Shown here one piece after another: positions 1 through 6,807 of a DNA stretch of 15,538 nt. How positions within the stretch are numbered: position 1 is the first letter of the stretch; each line of letters starts with the position of its first letter. The notes under the pieces are model-generated. The model made no database searches, had not been told where the DNA came from, and worked only from the letters and a program-made list of their open reading frames with translations. Source of the stretch: Bacillota bacterium. Lineage in GTDB: Bacteria; Bacillota; UBA4882; UBA8346. The stretch is from contig JAEZJK010000013.1 of NCBI GenBank assembly GCA_023415835.1, forward strand, positions 1 through 15,538, written 5' to 3'. A program made the translations under genes and the position numbers.

Positions 1-2
1 CT

Positions 3-383
3 GTAGAATTGGTATACAACCACAACTACGAGAAGGGTATGTTTGCTTCAGTATTGACAGGTTTCCGGCAAGTCGACGCCCCCAGGTTTTTTTTTATTCC
101 AGGCGATTACCCGTTGGTTTCAACCAAGGTTTATGAAATATTATTAAAGCAGGTAGGTGAGATTGTTATCCCGTCTTATCAAGGCGTTACCGGCCACCCG
201 GTGCTTTTTCAGACTAAAATTATCAAGGATTTGTTCGCTGTATCAAATAAATATGCCAATCTGCGCCAATTTATAACCTCCCGGAATCATCATATTGTTG
301 AAGTTGCAGATCCCGGAATTGTAATGGATATTGATACCAGGGAAGATTACTGGAGAGCGGCCCGGTATTATTGCAACCAATGA
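3..383 (+). CDS. MobA/MocA-like nucleotidyltransferase, 3' part (5' end outside window)
   Basis: The reading frame is open to the left edge, so this is the C-terminal part of a longer gene; the TTG at 9 is not a credible start. Visible motifs are the D-x-P type element FFIPGDYPLVS, the GHPVLF segment and the late motif VMDIDTREDY. Together these are typical of the MobA-like NTP transferase fold (NTP_transf_3), as in molybdenum cofactor cytidylyl- or guanylyltransferases. Such enzymes transfer CMP or GMP from the NTP to molybdopterin in the cytoplasm, for maturation of molybdenum hydroxylases and related enzymes. The full-length family is about 190-200 residues, so roughly the last 126 are here. 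The stop codon overlaps the next start (ATGA at 380-383), which indicates translational coupling. Assignment as a MocA-type enzyme rather than another sugar or cofactor nucleotidyltransferase is likely but not certain without the N-terminal GxSxRxG motif. Confidence 0.8.
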   Translation, partial: VELVYNHNYEKGMFASVLTGFRQVDAPRFFFIPGDYPLVSTKVYEILLKQVGEIVIPSYQGVTGHPVLFQTKIIKDLFAVSNKYANLRQFITSRNHHIVEVADPGIVMDIDTREDYWRAARYYCNQ

Positions 384-856
384 TCCATTTGATAACCGGA
401 GCCGTAAATCAAGGCAAGTCCACCCAATTGCTTGGCATATATAAGAGTCTCCAAAAAGGTGATGGTTTTTACAACCGTAAAATATATCACGGCGATTGTT
501 TTGTAGGGCAGGAAATAGTTCACTTGACTACTGGAGAAAGCAGACTGTTTGCATTTAGAGATGGGTTCATTCCTGAAAACTGGCCTGAAGAATGTCGTTA
601 TGATACTTTTAGTTTTTCCAGGGAAGGATTGAGCTTTGGCCGGGAAATTATTCAAAATGCTTTGGATAGTAATATTGAACCATTATTTATTGATGAAATT
701 GGGCCATTGGAGTTGGAAGGAAAAGGGTTTAGTAAATTACTTTCAAGTTCATTGGCTGCTTCGGGAGAAATTTATCTAGTCGTACGCGAGAGTTGCTTAG
801 AAAACGTTGTTAATAAGTTTGGAATAACCGAGTATCTAGAATTTAAAATAACATGA
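380..856 (+). CDS. THEP1-type nucleoside-triphosphatase (NTPase_1 family)
   Basis: The ATG at 380 overlaps the upstream TGA. An in-frame TTG at 371 is less likely because it lies inside the upstream gene. The 158-residue product has a P-loop at residues 7-15 (GAVNQGKST) and a Walker B region at about 103-112 (FIDEIGPLEL). The DEIGPLEL wording is the signature of the NTPase_1/THEP1 family, small P-loop ATPases/GTPases of about 165-180 residues. THEP1 of thermophiles hydrolyses NTPs in vitro, but the cellular role is unknown. Relatives lie beside molybdenum-cofactor genes in some genomes, and here the gene follows a MobA/MocA-like gene with overlap, so a helper role in molybdoenzyme maturation is a reasonable inference. 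No terminator is visible directly downstream. The protein looks complete, with no signal peptide. Confidence 0.8.
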   Translation: MIHLITGAVNQGKSTQLLGIYKSLQKGDGFYNRKIYHGDCFVGQEIVHLTTGESRLFAFRDGFIPENWPEECRYDTFSFSREGLSFGREIIQNALDSNIEPLFIDEIGPLELEGKGFSKLLSSSLAASGEIYLVVRESCLENVVNKFGITEYLEFKIT

Positions 857-870
857 GATTGAGTGCATGA

Positions 871-993
871 GGCGTTTATCGGAGAGTATTTCAAAATCGG
901 CTTACCACCACAATTGTGTTTGGCGCTAAAGATCTGGCCACTTTGGATCGGGAAATGAAATCATTTAAGTTTGAAGAGTATTTTAAGGAATAA
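871..993 (+). pseudogene. Possible 3' remnant of a lost gene (40 codons, no start)
   Basis: After a TGA at 868-870 a 40-codon frame runs to a TAA at 991-993 with no start codon. The translation reads like protein: a run near RLTTIVFGAKDLATLDREM, then charged and aromatic residues ending in EEYFKE. Composition and codon choice resemble the genes to the left rather than the repeats to the right. It may be the tail of a gene whose body was deleted, perhaps part of the cofactor-related operon. No family is recognised. It could also be a chance open frame. Confidence 0.25.
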
Positions 994-1204
994 TCGGTAT
1001 CTGTTACGGGTTTGTTTGTTACGATTTATGAAAAAAACCTCTTGGGAAGAGCCGAATTGCGGCGGATCTTAATTTGTAATTAACGCCATCAGATGGATGA
1101 TAAATTTTAATAAAAATAATCATCAAAGGCAGGCCGCTGAAGATGTTTGGTATTCCGGGAAGAATAGTATCTGTTTACCTGAAATCAAAAACAATATCTC
1201 GCGC

Positions 1205-1278
1205 AGAGGCGCAAAGGCGCAGAGTTTAAAGGTAAAACAAAAATTTGTTTTTGGTTTTCTCTGCGTCAAAGCGCCTCT
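1205..1278. repeat. Imperfect inverted repeat of the GCAGAGGCGC type
   Basis: The left arm at 1205-1224 (AGAGGCGCAAAGGCGCAGAG) matches the reverse complement of 1259-1278 at 16 of 20 positions. The A/T-rich interior (about 1233-1258) is itself partly palindromic, so the whole block can fold into one long hairpin. 'CTCTGCG...GCGCCTCT' wording is a common dispersed non-coding repeat in many environmental bacterial genomes; that is from memory and was not checked. Function unknown. Confidence 0.6.
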
Positions 1279-1340
1279 ATGGGAGAATAATAAATGAATA
1301 CCTTTGATCAACCATTATTGAAAATAGAGCCTTATGGTTT

Positions 1341-1372
1341 CCTCTGTGTTCTCCGTGCCTCTGTGGTTAATT
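1341..1372. repeat. Dispersed repeat built from CCTCTGTG-like units
   Basis: The block holds CCTCTGTG, CTCCGTG and CCTCTGTGG in close succession, followed by TTAATT. This wording is a familiar dispersed intergenic repeat in bacterial genomes (recalled, not searched). It lies between the inverted repeat on its left and the 42-bp tandem repeat on its right, making a repeat cluster. Confidence 0.4.
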
Positions 1373-1396
1373 AGTTCGAACCAACTCCCGTTCTGG

Positions 1397-1522
1397 GGAT
1401 AGGAAAATTTAGTCTCGGGACAGATCCGGTTAGTCTTCGGATAGGGGAATTTAGTCTCGGGACAGATCCGGTTAGTCTTCGGATAGGAAAAATTGGTCTC
1501 GGGACAGTTCCGGTTAGTTTTC
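1397..1522. repeat. 42-bp tandem repeat, three copies
   Basis: Copies begin with GGATAGG at 1397, 1439 and 1481, an exact period of 42 bases. Copies 1 and 2 are nearly identical, with the core TTTAGTCTCGGGACAGATCC then GGTTAGTCTTC. Copy 3 carries a few substitutions, and a decayed fourth copy may extend into 1523-1560. The period is a multiple of three and one forward frame stays open through it with a repeating LGT-DPVSLRIG pattern, but that frame has no start codon, so coding is unlikely. Copies abut with no unique spacers, so this is not a CRISPR array. Confidence 0.85.
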
Positions 1523-1578
1523 GGAGAGTCCCGATTAGCCTTTTGTGGGATCTCCGATTATCCGCTGATTTTTCCTCG

Positions 1579-1613
1579 AAAAAAGCGGAGTGCTCGTCAC
1601 ACTCCGCTTTTTT
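1579..1613 (-). terminator. Strong hairpin terminator, possibly bidirectional
   Basis: A perfect 14-bp stem is formed by AAAAAAGCGGAGTG (1579-1592) and CACTCCGCTTTTTT (1600-1613) around a 7-base loop. It starts 7 bases beyond the stop codon of the leftward gene ending at 1620. Read leftward it is a GC stem followed by a U run, a standard intrinsic terminator. The A/T symmetry means it could also stop rightward transcripts. Confidence 0.9.
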
Positions 1614-1619
1614 ACATGG

Positions 1620-2117
1620 TTAAGTTGATTTAGTAGCCGCTATTTGTTCCTGGGGCGCGGTTGCTTTTTTACCCGATTTTTTGAAGAACTCGGCCATTTC
1701 TTCGGCGATTATGTTCAATCCCGGAACTTTATTCCGGTTTTGTTTGACCGCCGCGTAAATCTCCATGGCCCCGTTCAAGGCGTCGCTGTCGATAGCAATT
1801 TTGGTTTTTCCCACGCTTTCGGCCAATTCGTTGATTTGGTTATCAATGGGAGCCAGGTCTTTAGATAACAGATAATCTCGAATAAATTCCTCTTTGTCAA
1901 ATACCGAGGGTAAGATCTCCGGGTGGTCGAGGACAACTTGATATGCTTTGTCGATCAATGGAGCGAAGCTGTTACCGGGTTTGAATAAAGCGCGGACTTC
2001 TTTGGGTTGCAAAGAAAGTAAAAAATCCAAAGTGTTTTTGATCTCAGTCAGTTTTTGGAGTATTTCGGTTTTGATCTCCGTTGTCAGGGTGGCTGACACT
2101 AGATTTTGAGCAGGCAT
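1620..2117 (-). CDS. Uncharacterised helical cytoplasmic protein, 165 aa
   Basis: The start is supported by a purine-rich ribosome site, GGGAGGT, about 7 bases upstream of the ATG on the reverse strand. The product is 165 residues, rich in Leu, Glu, Lys and Ile, with no signal peptide or membrane segment. It looks largely alpha-helical: an N-terminal helix around residues 12-35, a middle part with hydrophobic heptads (about 50-85), a second helical stretch (about 90-125), and a low-complexity Lys/Ala/Thr tail after about 145. It resembles, from memory, small hypothetical proteins in anaerobes and Bacteroidota with a similar pattern of 'LxxLxPEEVRxLxKxGxxxxxxIxKAY', but no function is known for these. 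It is a single-gene unit with its own terminator. No link to the cassette on its right is evident. Confidence 0.75.
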   Translation of the reverse strand: MPAQNLVSATLTTEIKTEILQKLTEIKNTLDFLLSLQPKEVRALFKPGNSFAPLIDKAYQVVLDHPEILPSVFDKEEFIRDYLLSKDLAPIDNQINELAESVGKTKIAIDSDALNGAMEIYAAVKQNRNKVPGLNIIAEEMAEFFKKSGKKATAPQEQIAATKST

Positions 2118-2507
2118 CGGTTTTACCTCCCTTAATTTGGTTTTGAATAACCTTTGCTCCTGGAAAATTAAGTTTTGTTAGCGTCGGAAAAAATTAAATC
2201 TTCCATTCCGAAACAATATGGTCATTATTGTAACGGCGTGGCAAAGGCTATTCTAATAGTTGGTATAATTCGGTAAATTTCTTAAATCCCCTTTCTCAAA
2301 AAAGTAATATTTTGTTATTTTGTTATAGGATTTTACAAAGAGGGTGGTTGGGGAGTTTAAGGGATAAGCGGTAGAAAGAAATAGTTGATTTTATGTATAA
2401 GGAGTGAGCTGATTCAATAATGATATTTACAGAATTTTGCAGGAATTTACCGTAAAACATTGAATTACCAATAGAAATGATATTAGGCAATAATTGGCGA
2501 GGATTAA
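2118..2507. other. Divergent intergenic region upstream of the helicase
   Basis: This 390-base A/T-rich stretch separates the leftward 165-aa gene from the rightward cassette, so it should carry promoters for both. One extended -10 candidate is visible (separate entry). No open frame, tRNA or clear operator palindrome was found. Confidence 0.6.
2261..2269 (+). promoter_or_regulatory. Candidate extended -10 promoter element (TGGTATAAT)
   Basis: TGGTATAAT combines a perfect TATAAT with the TGn extension, so it could work without a good -35; none is seen 17-18 bases upstream. It would give a leader of about 230 bases before the helicase start at 2508. Sequence-only prediction. Confidence 0.35.
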
Positions 2508-5500
2508 ATGAAACAGCCTAAAATGCTTGATAATAAAGTTAACGGTAAGGTTTGTGATGAACTTAAAATAAACCTTCAAAAAGGATCTAAGCTATCCATC
2601 ATTTCCGCTTATTTTACTATTTATGCATTTAATGAGTTAAAAAAGGAACTATCTAAAATTGATAATATGCGTTTTATCTTCACCGAACCCACCTTCGTGA
2701 AAAAAGACAATGAACTTATTAGAGAATATTACATTGATAAGAATGAAAAAGTCATATCAGGGAATGAATTTGAAATAAAACTTCGTAATGAATTAAAGCA
2801 ATCACATATTGCCAAGGAATGCGCGGAATGGTTTCGAGAAAAGGTGGAGATAAAATCTCTCAAATATCCTAATCCGGCGCAACCTCGATTGATTTATATT
2901 GAAAATCCCGATGAGAATATTTCTATTAATGGAACTGTCGATTTTACCACCGATGGACTTGGTATTACCCACTCCAACCGGATTGATAGCAATATGTGCA
3001 TCTATGGTAAGGAATTTACGCTTCACTTTTTAAAAATGTTTGATGAACTTTGGAATGATCAAACAGCGGTTGAGGATGTAAAAGAAAAAGTATTGGAACA
3101 GATGCAGATCCTCTATAAGGAGAATACCCCGGAATTCATTTACTTCGTAACTCTTTACAATATATTCAGCGAGTATCTCGACGAGTTGACCGAGGAGCGG
3201 ATTGTCCGAAGCGGCACCGGTTTTAAGGATTCGATTATCTGGAACAAGATATACAAATTTCAACAAGACGGCGTAATGGGAGCCATCGATAAGATTGAGA
3301 AATATAATGGTTGCATTATCGCGGATAGCGTAGGCCTTGGGAAAACCTTTACCGCGCTTGCAGTGATTAAATATTATGAGTCCAGAAATGACAGGGTGCT
3401 GGTTTTAGTCCCTAAAAAGTTGCGTGAGAATTGGACGATTTACACCCGTAACGATAAACTCAATGTTTTTGTGAAAGACCGTTTCCGTTACGATGTGCTG
3501 AACCATACCGATTTAAGCCGATATACGGGAAAATCTGGCGATATCAACCTGGAAACGATTAATTGGCAGAACTATGATCTGGTGGTAATCGATGAATCGC
3601 ATAACTTTCGTAATAGTGAACCGGCGAAAAACAGGGTTACTCGTTACCAGCGGTTGATGAACGACATAATTAAATCCGGCGTTAAAACGAAGGTTTTGAT
3701 GTTATCGGCCACGCCGGTGAATAACCGGATGAACGATATTAAAAACCAAATTGCATTTATTACTGAGGGAAATGACAACGTTTTTTCCAATGTGGGACTT
3801 AACAGCATTGAACATGTTTTGCGGAAGGCTCAGGCGGTATTCAATAAATGGTCCAAGTTTCCGGATGAAGAGCGAACCACTGATGTTTTTGTAGAAATGA
3901 TGGATATTGACTATTTCAAGTTGCTTGATACGGTAACTATCGCCCGATCCAGAAAACACATTGAGAAGTATTACAACATGGCGGAGATCGGCAAATTCCC
4001 GATCCGCCGAAGACCGGAAAATATTTATGCTGATATTGATCTGGAGAATGAGTTTCCAGCTCTTGAAGAAGTAAATAAGACCATTAAAAAGCTGCAATTA
4101 GCGGTATACTCTCCCCTGGCCTATATTCTGCCGGAGCACTGTGAAAAATACAGTAAAAAATATGATATAAGCGTTGCCGGCGGCCAGTCGATTTTTAAGC
4201 AGACCGACCGGGAGAACCAACTAGTTAATTTGATCCGGGTTAATCTACTAAAACGAATGGAGAGTTCAATTCATTCCTTTGCGTTGACGGTATCGAAAAT
4301 TCTGGGGCAGATTGATCGGGTTCTTACGATTATTCGAGAGAGGCAATTTGAATATGATCCGGAGATTGACATCTCCGAAATTGATATCGAGAATGAAACC
4401 CAGTATGATGATTTGCTTTTTGGCAACAAGGTTAAAGTATTGCTTCAGGATTTGGACTTGATCAAGTGGGAACAGGATTTAAGGGACGATAAGGAAAAAC
4501 TGGAGCGTCTGCTCACTGAGGCGAATAAAGTCACTCCTGCACGTGACGCTAAGCTTGCCAAATTAAAGGAAATATTCAGGGATAAAATAAAGCACCCAAT
4601 CAATAGCGACAATAAGAAGGCACTTATTTTCACCGCTTTTGCAGATACCGCCGCTTACCTTTATGATAACCTCGCCCAGTGGGTTCAAGATGAGTTTGCA
4701 TTACATTCGGCGATGGTTACCGGTTCGGACACGAATAAATCCACTTTGAAAACACTCCGGCGCAAGGATTTAAACTCAATCCTGACCAACTTTTCGCCTC
4801 GTTCCAAAGATCGGGATAAGATCTATCCGGAAATGACTGAAGCAATTGATATCTTAATCGGGACTGATTGTATTTCCGAAGGCCAAAATTTGCAAGATTG
4901 TGATCTGGTTATCAATTACGATATCCATTGGAACCCGGTCAGGATTATCCAACGTTTCGGGCGGATTGACCGGATCGGATCGGTGAATGATAAAGTCCAA
5001 CTAGTTAACTTCTGGCCCAATATGGAACTGGACGAATATATCAACCTGGAAAATAGAGTTAAAGGCAGAATGGTGATCCTCGACATTTCGGCGACGGGTG
5101 AAGAAAACGTCATTGAATTTGACGGGACCAGGGAGATGAATGATTTGGAATACCGGAAGAAGCAACTGGTCAAGTTAAAGGAAGAGGTTGTGGACTTGGA
5201 GGATATTGCGGGCGGGATCTCCATTACTGATCTTACTTTTAACGACTTTAAGATCGACCTGATGGAGTATATGAAGCATAACCGTAAGAAGCTGGAACAA
5301 GCACCGTTTGGGATGTACGCCATTGTCGCCCCGGATGATAATCTTAGAGACTTAGTTAAACCCGGTGTCATTTTTACCCTGAAACAGGTTAAAGGTTATC
5401 AGCAGACCAGGGAACAAAACCCGCTGGCGCCATATTTCATGGTGTATATCACCGATGATGGCGAGATCCGATATAACTACCTGCATATTAAGAAGTTGCT

Positions 5501-5786
5501 CGACTTTTACAAAAAGCTATGTTCCGGGGGAAAAGAAGTTATACATTACTTGGCAAAAGTATTTAATGAAGAGACGGATGACGGTAGGAATATGAAGAAG
5601 TATTCCGGCCTGCTTGAATTGGCGATTGAAAATATTATAGGGAAGAAAGAAGAAATGGGAGTCGCCAGCCTTTTTTCAAAGGGCGGAACCAGTTTGCACA
5701 AGAGCACATTTTCGGGGCTTGAGGAATTTGAGTTGATAACATTTTTGGTGATTAAAGATAAGGCATCGCCTCACCCCGCCAGATAG
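2508..5786 (+). CDS. PLD-like domain / SNF2-type DEAD/DEAH helicase, defence-associated
   Basis: The ATG at 2508 follows GAGGA (2499-2503) at a short spacing of 4 bases. The 1092-residue protein has two parts. Residues about 1-190 look like a phospholipase-D-like module: an early hydrophobic strand (LSIISAYFT), then a GTVDFTTDGLGITHSNRID segment like the region after the HKD motif, but a clear HxK catalytic motif is not seen. Residues about 245-850 are a superfamily-2 helicase: Walker A DSVGLGKT at 273-280, DESH at 362-365, SATP at 400-403, motif V GTDCISEGQNLQ from 785, and QRFGRIDR at 815-822. This is an ATP-driven DNA translocase, probably cytoplasmic. PLD-helicase proteins of this size occur in defence islands, and its place ahead of Mod and Res suggests an accessory effector or remodeller. 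The last six residues lie inside a downstream inverted-repeat end (see 5766-6040), so the native C-terminus may have been replaced. Confidence 0.9.
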   Translation: MKQPKMLDNKVNGKVCDELKINLQKGSKLSIISAYFTIYAFNELKKELSKIDNMRFIFTEPTFVKKDNELIREYYIDKNEKVISGNEFEIKLRNELKQSHIAKECAEWFREKVEIKSLKYPNPAQPRLIYIENPDENISINGTVDFTTDGLGITHSNRIDSNMCIYGKEFTLHFLKMFDELWNDQTAVEDVKEKVLEQMQILYKENTPEFIYFVTLYNIFSEYLDELTEERIVRSGTGFKDSIIWNKIYKFQQDGVMGAIDKIEKYNGCIIADSVGLGKTFTALAVIKYYESRNDRVLVLVPKKLRENWTIYTRNDKLNVFVKDRFRYDVLNHTDLSRYTGKSGDINLETINWQNYDLVVIDESHNFRNSEPAKNRVTRYQRLMNDIIKSGVKTKVLMLSATPVNNRMNDIKNQIAFITEGNDNVFSNVGLNSIEHVLRKAQAVFNKWSKFPDEERTTDVFVEMMDIDYFKLLDTVTIARSRKHIEKYYNMAEIGKFPIRRRPENIYADIDLENEFPALEEVNKTIKKLQLAVYSPLAYILPEHCEKYSKKYDISVAGGQSIFKQTDRENQLVNLIRVNLLKRMESSIHSFALTVSKILGQIDRVLTIIRERQFEYDPEIDISEIDIENETQYDDLLFGNKVKVLLQDLDLIKWEQDLRDDKEKLERLLTEANKVTPARDAKLAKLKEIFRDKIKHPINSDNKKALIFTAFADTAAYLYDNLAQWVQDEFALHSAMVTGSDTNKSTLKTLRRKDLNSILTNFSPRSKDRDKIYPEMTEAIDILIGTDCISEGQNLQDCDLVINYDIHWNPVRIIQRFGRIDRIGSVNDKVQLVNFWPNMELDEYINLENRVKGRMVILDISATGEENVIEFDGTREMNDLEYRKKQLVKLKEEVVDLEDIAGGISITDLTFNDFKIDLMEYMKHNRKKLEQAPFGMYAIVAPDDNLRDLVKPGVIFTLKQVKGYQQTREQNPLAPYFMVYITDDGEIRYNYLHIKKLLDFYKKLCSGGKEVIHYLAKVFNEETDDGRNMKKYSGLLELAIENIIGKKEEMGVASLFSKGGTSLHKSTFSGLEEFELITFLVIKDKASPHPAR

Positions 5787-6040
5787 CTGATCGGTTTAGC
5801 TTTTTAAGCGCTGCGCCCCTCTCCTGGATTTGAGGCTGGTTTTGGAAGTAAGGAGAGGGGCAGTAAGGTGGATGGTACTTATCGAGATTTCGGTTATTAC
5901 GGACTTGCGAAATTTTGAATCATCTGTCTCAAGTATATCAAGCTTCCCCTCCACCGGCATTCGGAAAAACTACTATTTTGGGGGAGGGGAGTGGCAACCA
6001 GTTTTCGGATGATACCCATTTAACTGGAGGGGTGAGGCGA
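5766..6040. repeat. Putative MITE-like element with 12-bp inverted ends and internal hairpins
   Basis: TCGCCTCACCCC at 5766-5777 is the exact reverse complement of GGGGTGAGGCGA at 6029-6040. Inside are two further hairpins: an 11-bp stem between GCCCCTCTCCT (5815-5825) and AGGAGAGGGGC (5851-5861), and an 8-bp stem between 5945-5952 and 5983-5990. The element fills the gap between the helicase and the DUF4391 gene and includes the helicase stop codon at 5784. A 60-codon frame at 5830-6012 lies inside it but has no ribosome site and is probably not a gene. No transposase and no clear target-site duplication were seen. It could instead be a set of REP-like repeats. Confidence 0.55.
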
Positions 6041-6051
6041 AAAGCAAAGCC

Positions 6052-6798
6052 ATGGCTACATTTTTCGATTATCTAAAGATCCCAAAATCCTGCGAAGTAG
6101 GCAATACAATCTTCAAAAAGCTGTTTTATGATAACGCCGATTTAAATAAAACAGATCAGAATATGTTCGCCGCACAGATCGACAAAATCATCTGGGCTTA
6201 TAGTTTTAAACCGGAAACCAGTAATATTAAGCCATATAAAGACGAAGAGCGGGAATACTCCGAAATTGAAATTATCGAAGTAAAGTTGCTTGCCGCCGGT
6301 AAAACCAAGCGAATGGCGGAAATCATCATGTGGGCTATTCCTTATCCGATGCTGTTAGTATTCATGCTTGATAATAAGATCCAGCTTTTCACCGCCCAAC
6401 AACGTACCAACCTTGCCGACCCGAGCCGTAATACTATTGAGGAGTTTATTTGTACGGATTGGATTGATATGGATAACTTGACCGGTAAGGATCAAAAGCT
6501 GCTGGATGGCCTGGAGATTAAGAAACTGTCCCATTTGAACTATTATCGTTTTTACAGTGATATAGTGGACAAATTGATAATTTATAATGCGTCGAAGTTG
6601 GTAGATGGATATATTGAGGGGAAGACGGCGGCGGAGGTAAAGGAGATTTATGACCGGGTGGTTGAGTTGGATGAGGTAGTTAAGAGTTTAAAGTTAAGAG
6701 TTAAGAGTGAAACGCAGCTGAATCGACGGGTTGAGTTAAATATTGATATTAAAAGGCTTGAGATGAGAAAGAATGAGTTATTAAGAGAATTGGGGTGA
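6052..6798 (+). CDS. DUF4391-like protein, 248 aa
   Basis: The ATG at 6052 is preceded by a GGAGGGGTGAGG run (6026-6036), though spacing to the start is long (about 15 bases). The first ~190 residues match what I recall of the DUF4391 pattern: an early FxxLFYxNADL segment, 'IDKIIWAYSFKPETSNI' at about 43-59, an acidic IEIIEV motif, and a conserved 'IMWAIPYPMLLVF' strand. DUF4391 has no established activity, but members are often found next to Type III Mod/Res genes and PLD-helicases, which fits here. The C-terminal ~55 residues (about 190-248) are highly charged and likely coiled-coil, suited to protein-protein contact. Within that part lies a heptanucleotide repeat (6678-6712). The gene ends 9 bases before the next start, so the two are probably co-translated. 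Confidence 0.7.
   Translation: MATFFDYLKIPKSCEVGNTIFKKLFYDNADLNKTDQNMFAAQIDKIIWAYSFKPETSNIKPYKDEEREYSEIEIIEVKLLAAGKTKRMAEIIMWAIPYPMLLVFMLDNKIQLFTAQQRTNLADPSRNTIEEFICTDWIDMDNLTGKDQKLLDGLEIKKLSHLNYYRFYSDIVDKLIIYNASKLVDGYIEGKTAAEVKEIYDRVVELDEVVKSLKLRVKSETQLNRRVELNIDIKRLEMRKNELLRELG
6678..6712 (+). repeat. Heptanucleotide repeat (AGTTAAG) inside the DUF4391-like gene
   Basis: Five 7-base units are in register: AGTTAAG, AGTTTAA, AGTTAAG, AGTTAAG, AGTGAAA. Three are identical, one differs at two positions and the last is decayed. Because 7 is not a multiple of three, gain or loss of a unit would shift the frame from about residue 210 onward. With so few perfect units, slippage rates may be low. 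Confidence 0.6.
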
Positions 6799-6807
6799 TT
6801 TTTAAAC

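Larger units (their letters stand above)
994..1396. other. Non-coding stretch with dispersed repeats
   Basis: No convincing gene is present. A 66-codon frame at 1097-1297 runs straight through the inverted repeat at 1205-1278 and has no ribosome site. Apart from the two repeat blocks described separately, nothing else is recognised. Confidence 0.6.

Noticed and set aside
1097..1297. 66-codon open frame
   Set aside because: It runs through both arms of a hairpin-forming dispersed repeat, has no ribosome site, and an equally open frame exists on the other strand.
1397..1560. Possible CRISPR array
   Set aside because: The 42-base units abut with no unique spacers, and no cas genes are present.
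5830..6012. 60-codon open frame between the helicase and the DUF4391-like gene
   Set aside because: It lies wholly in the inverted-repeat element, has no ribosome site, and its composition follows the hairpins.
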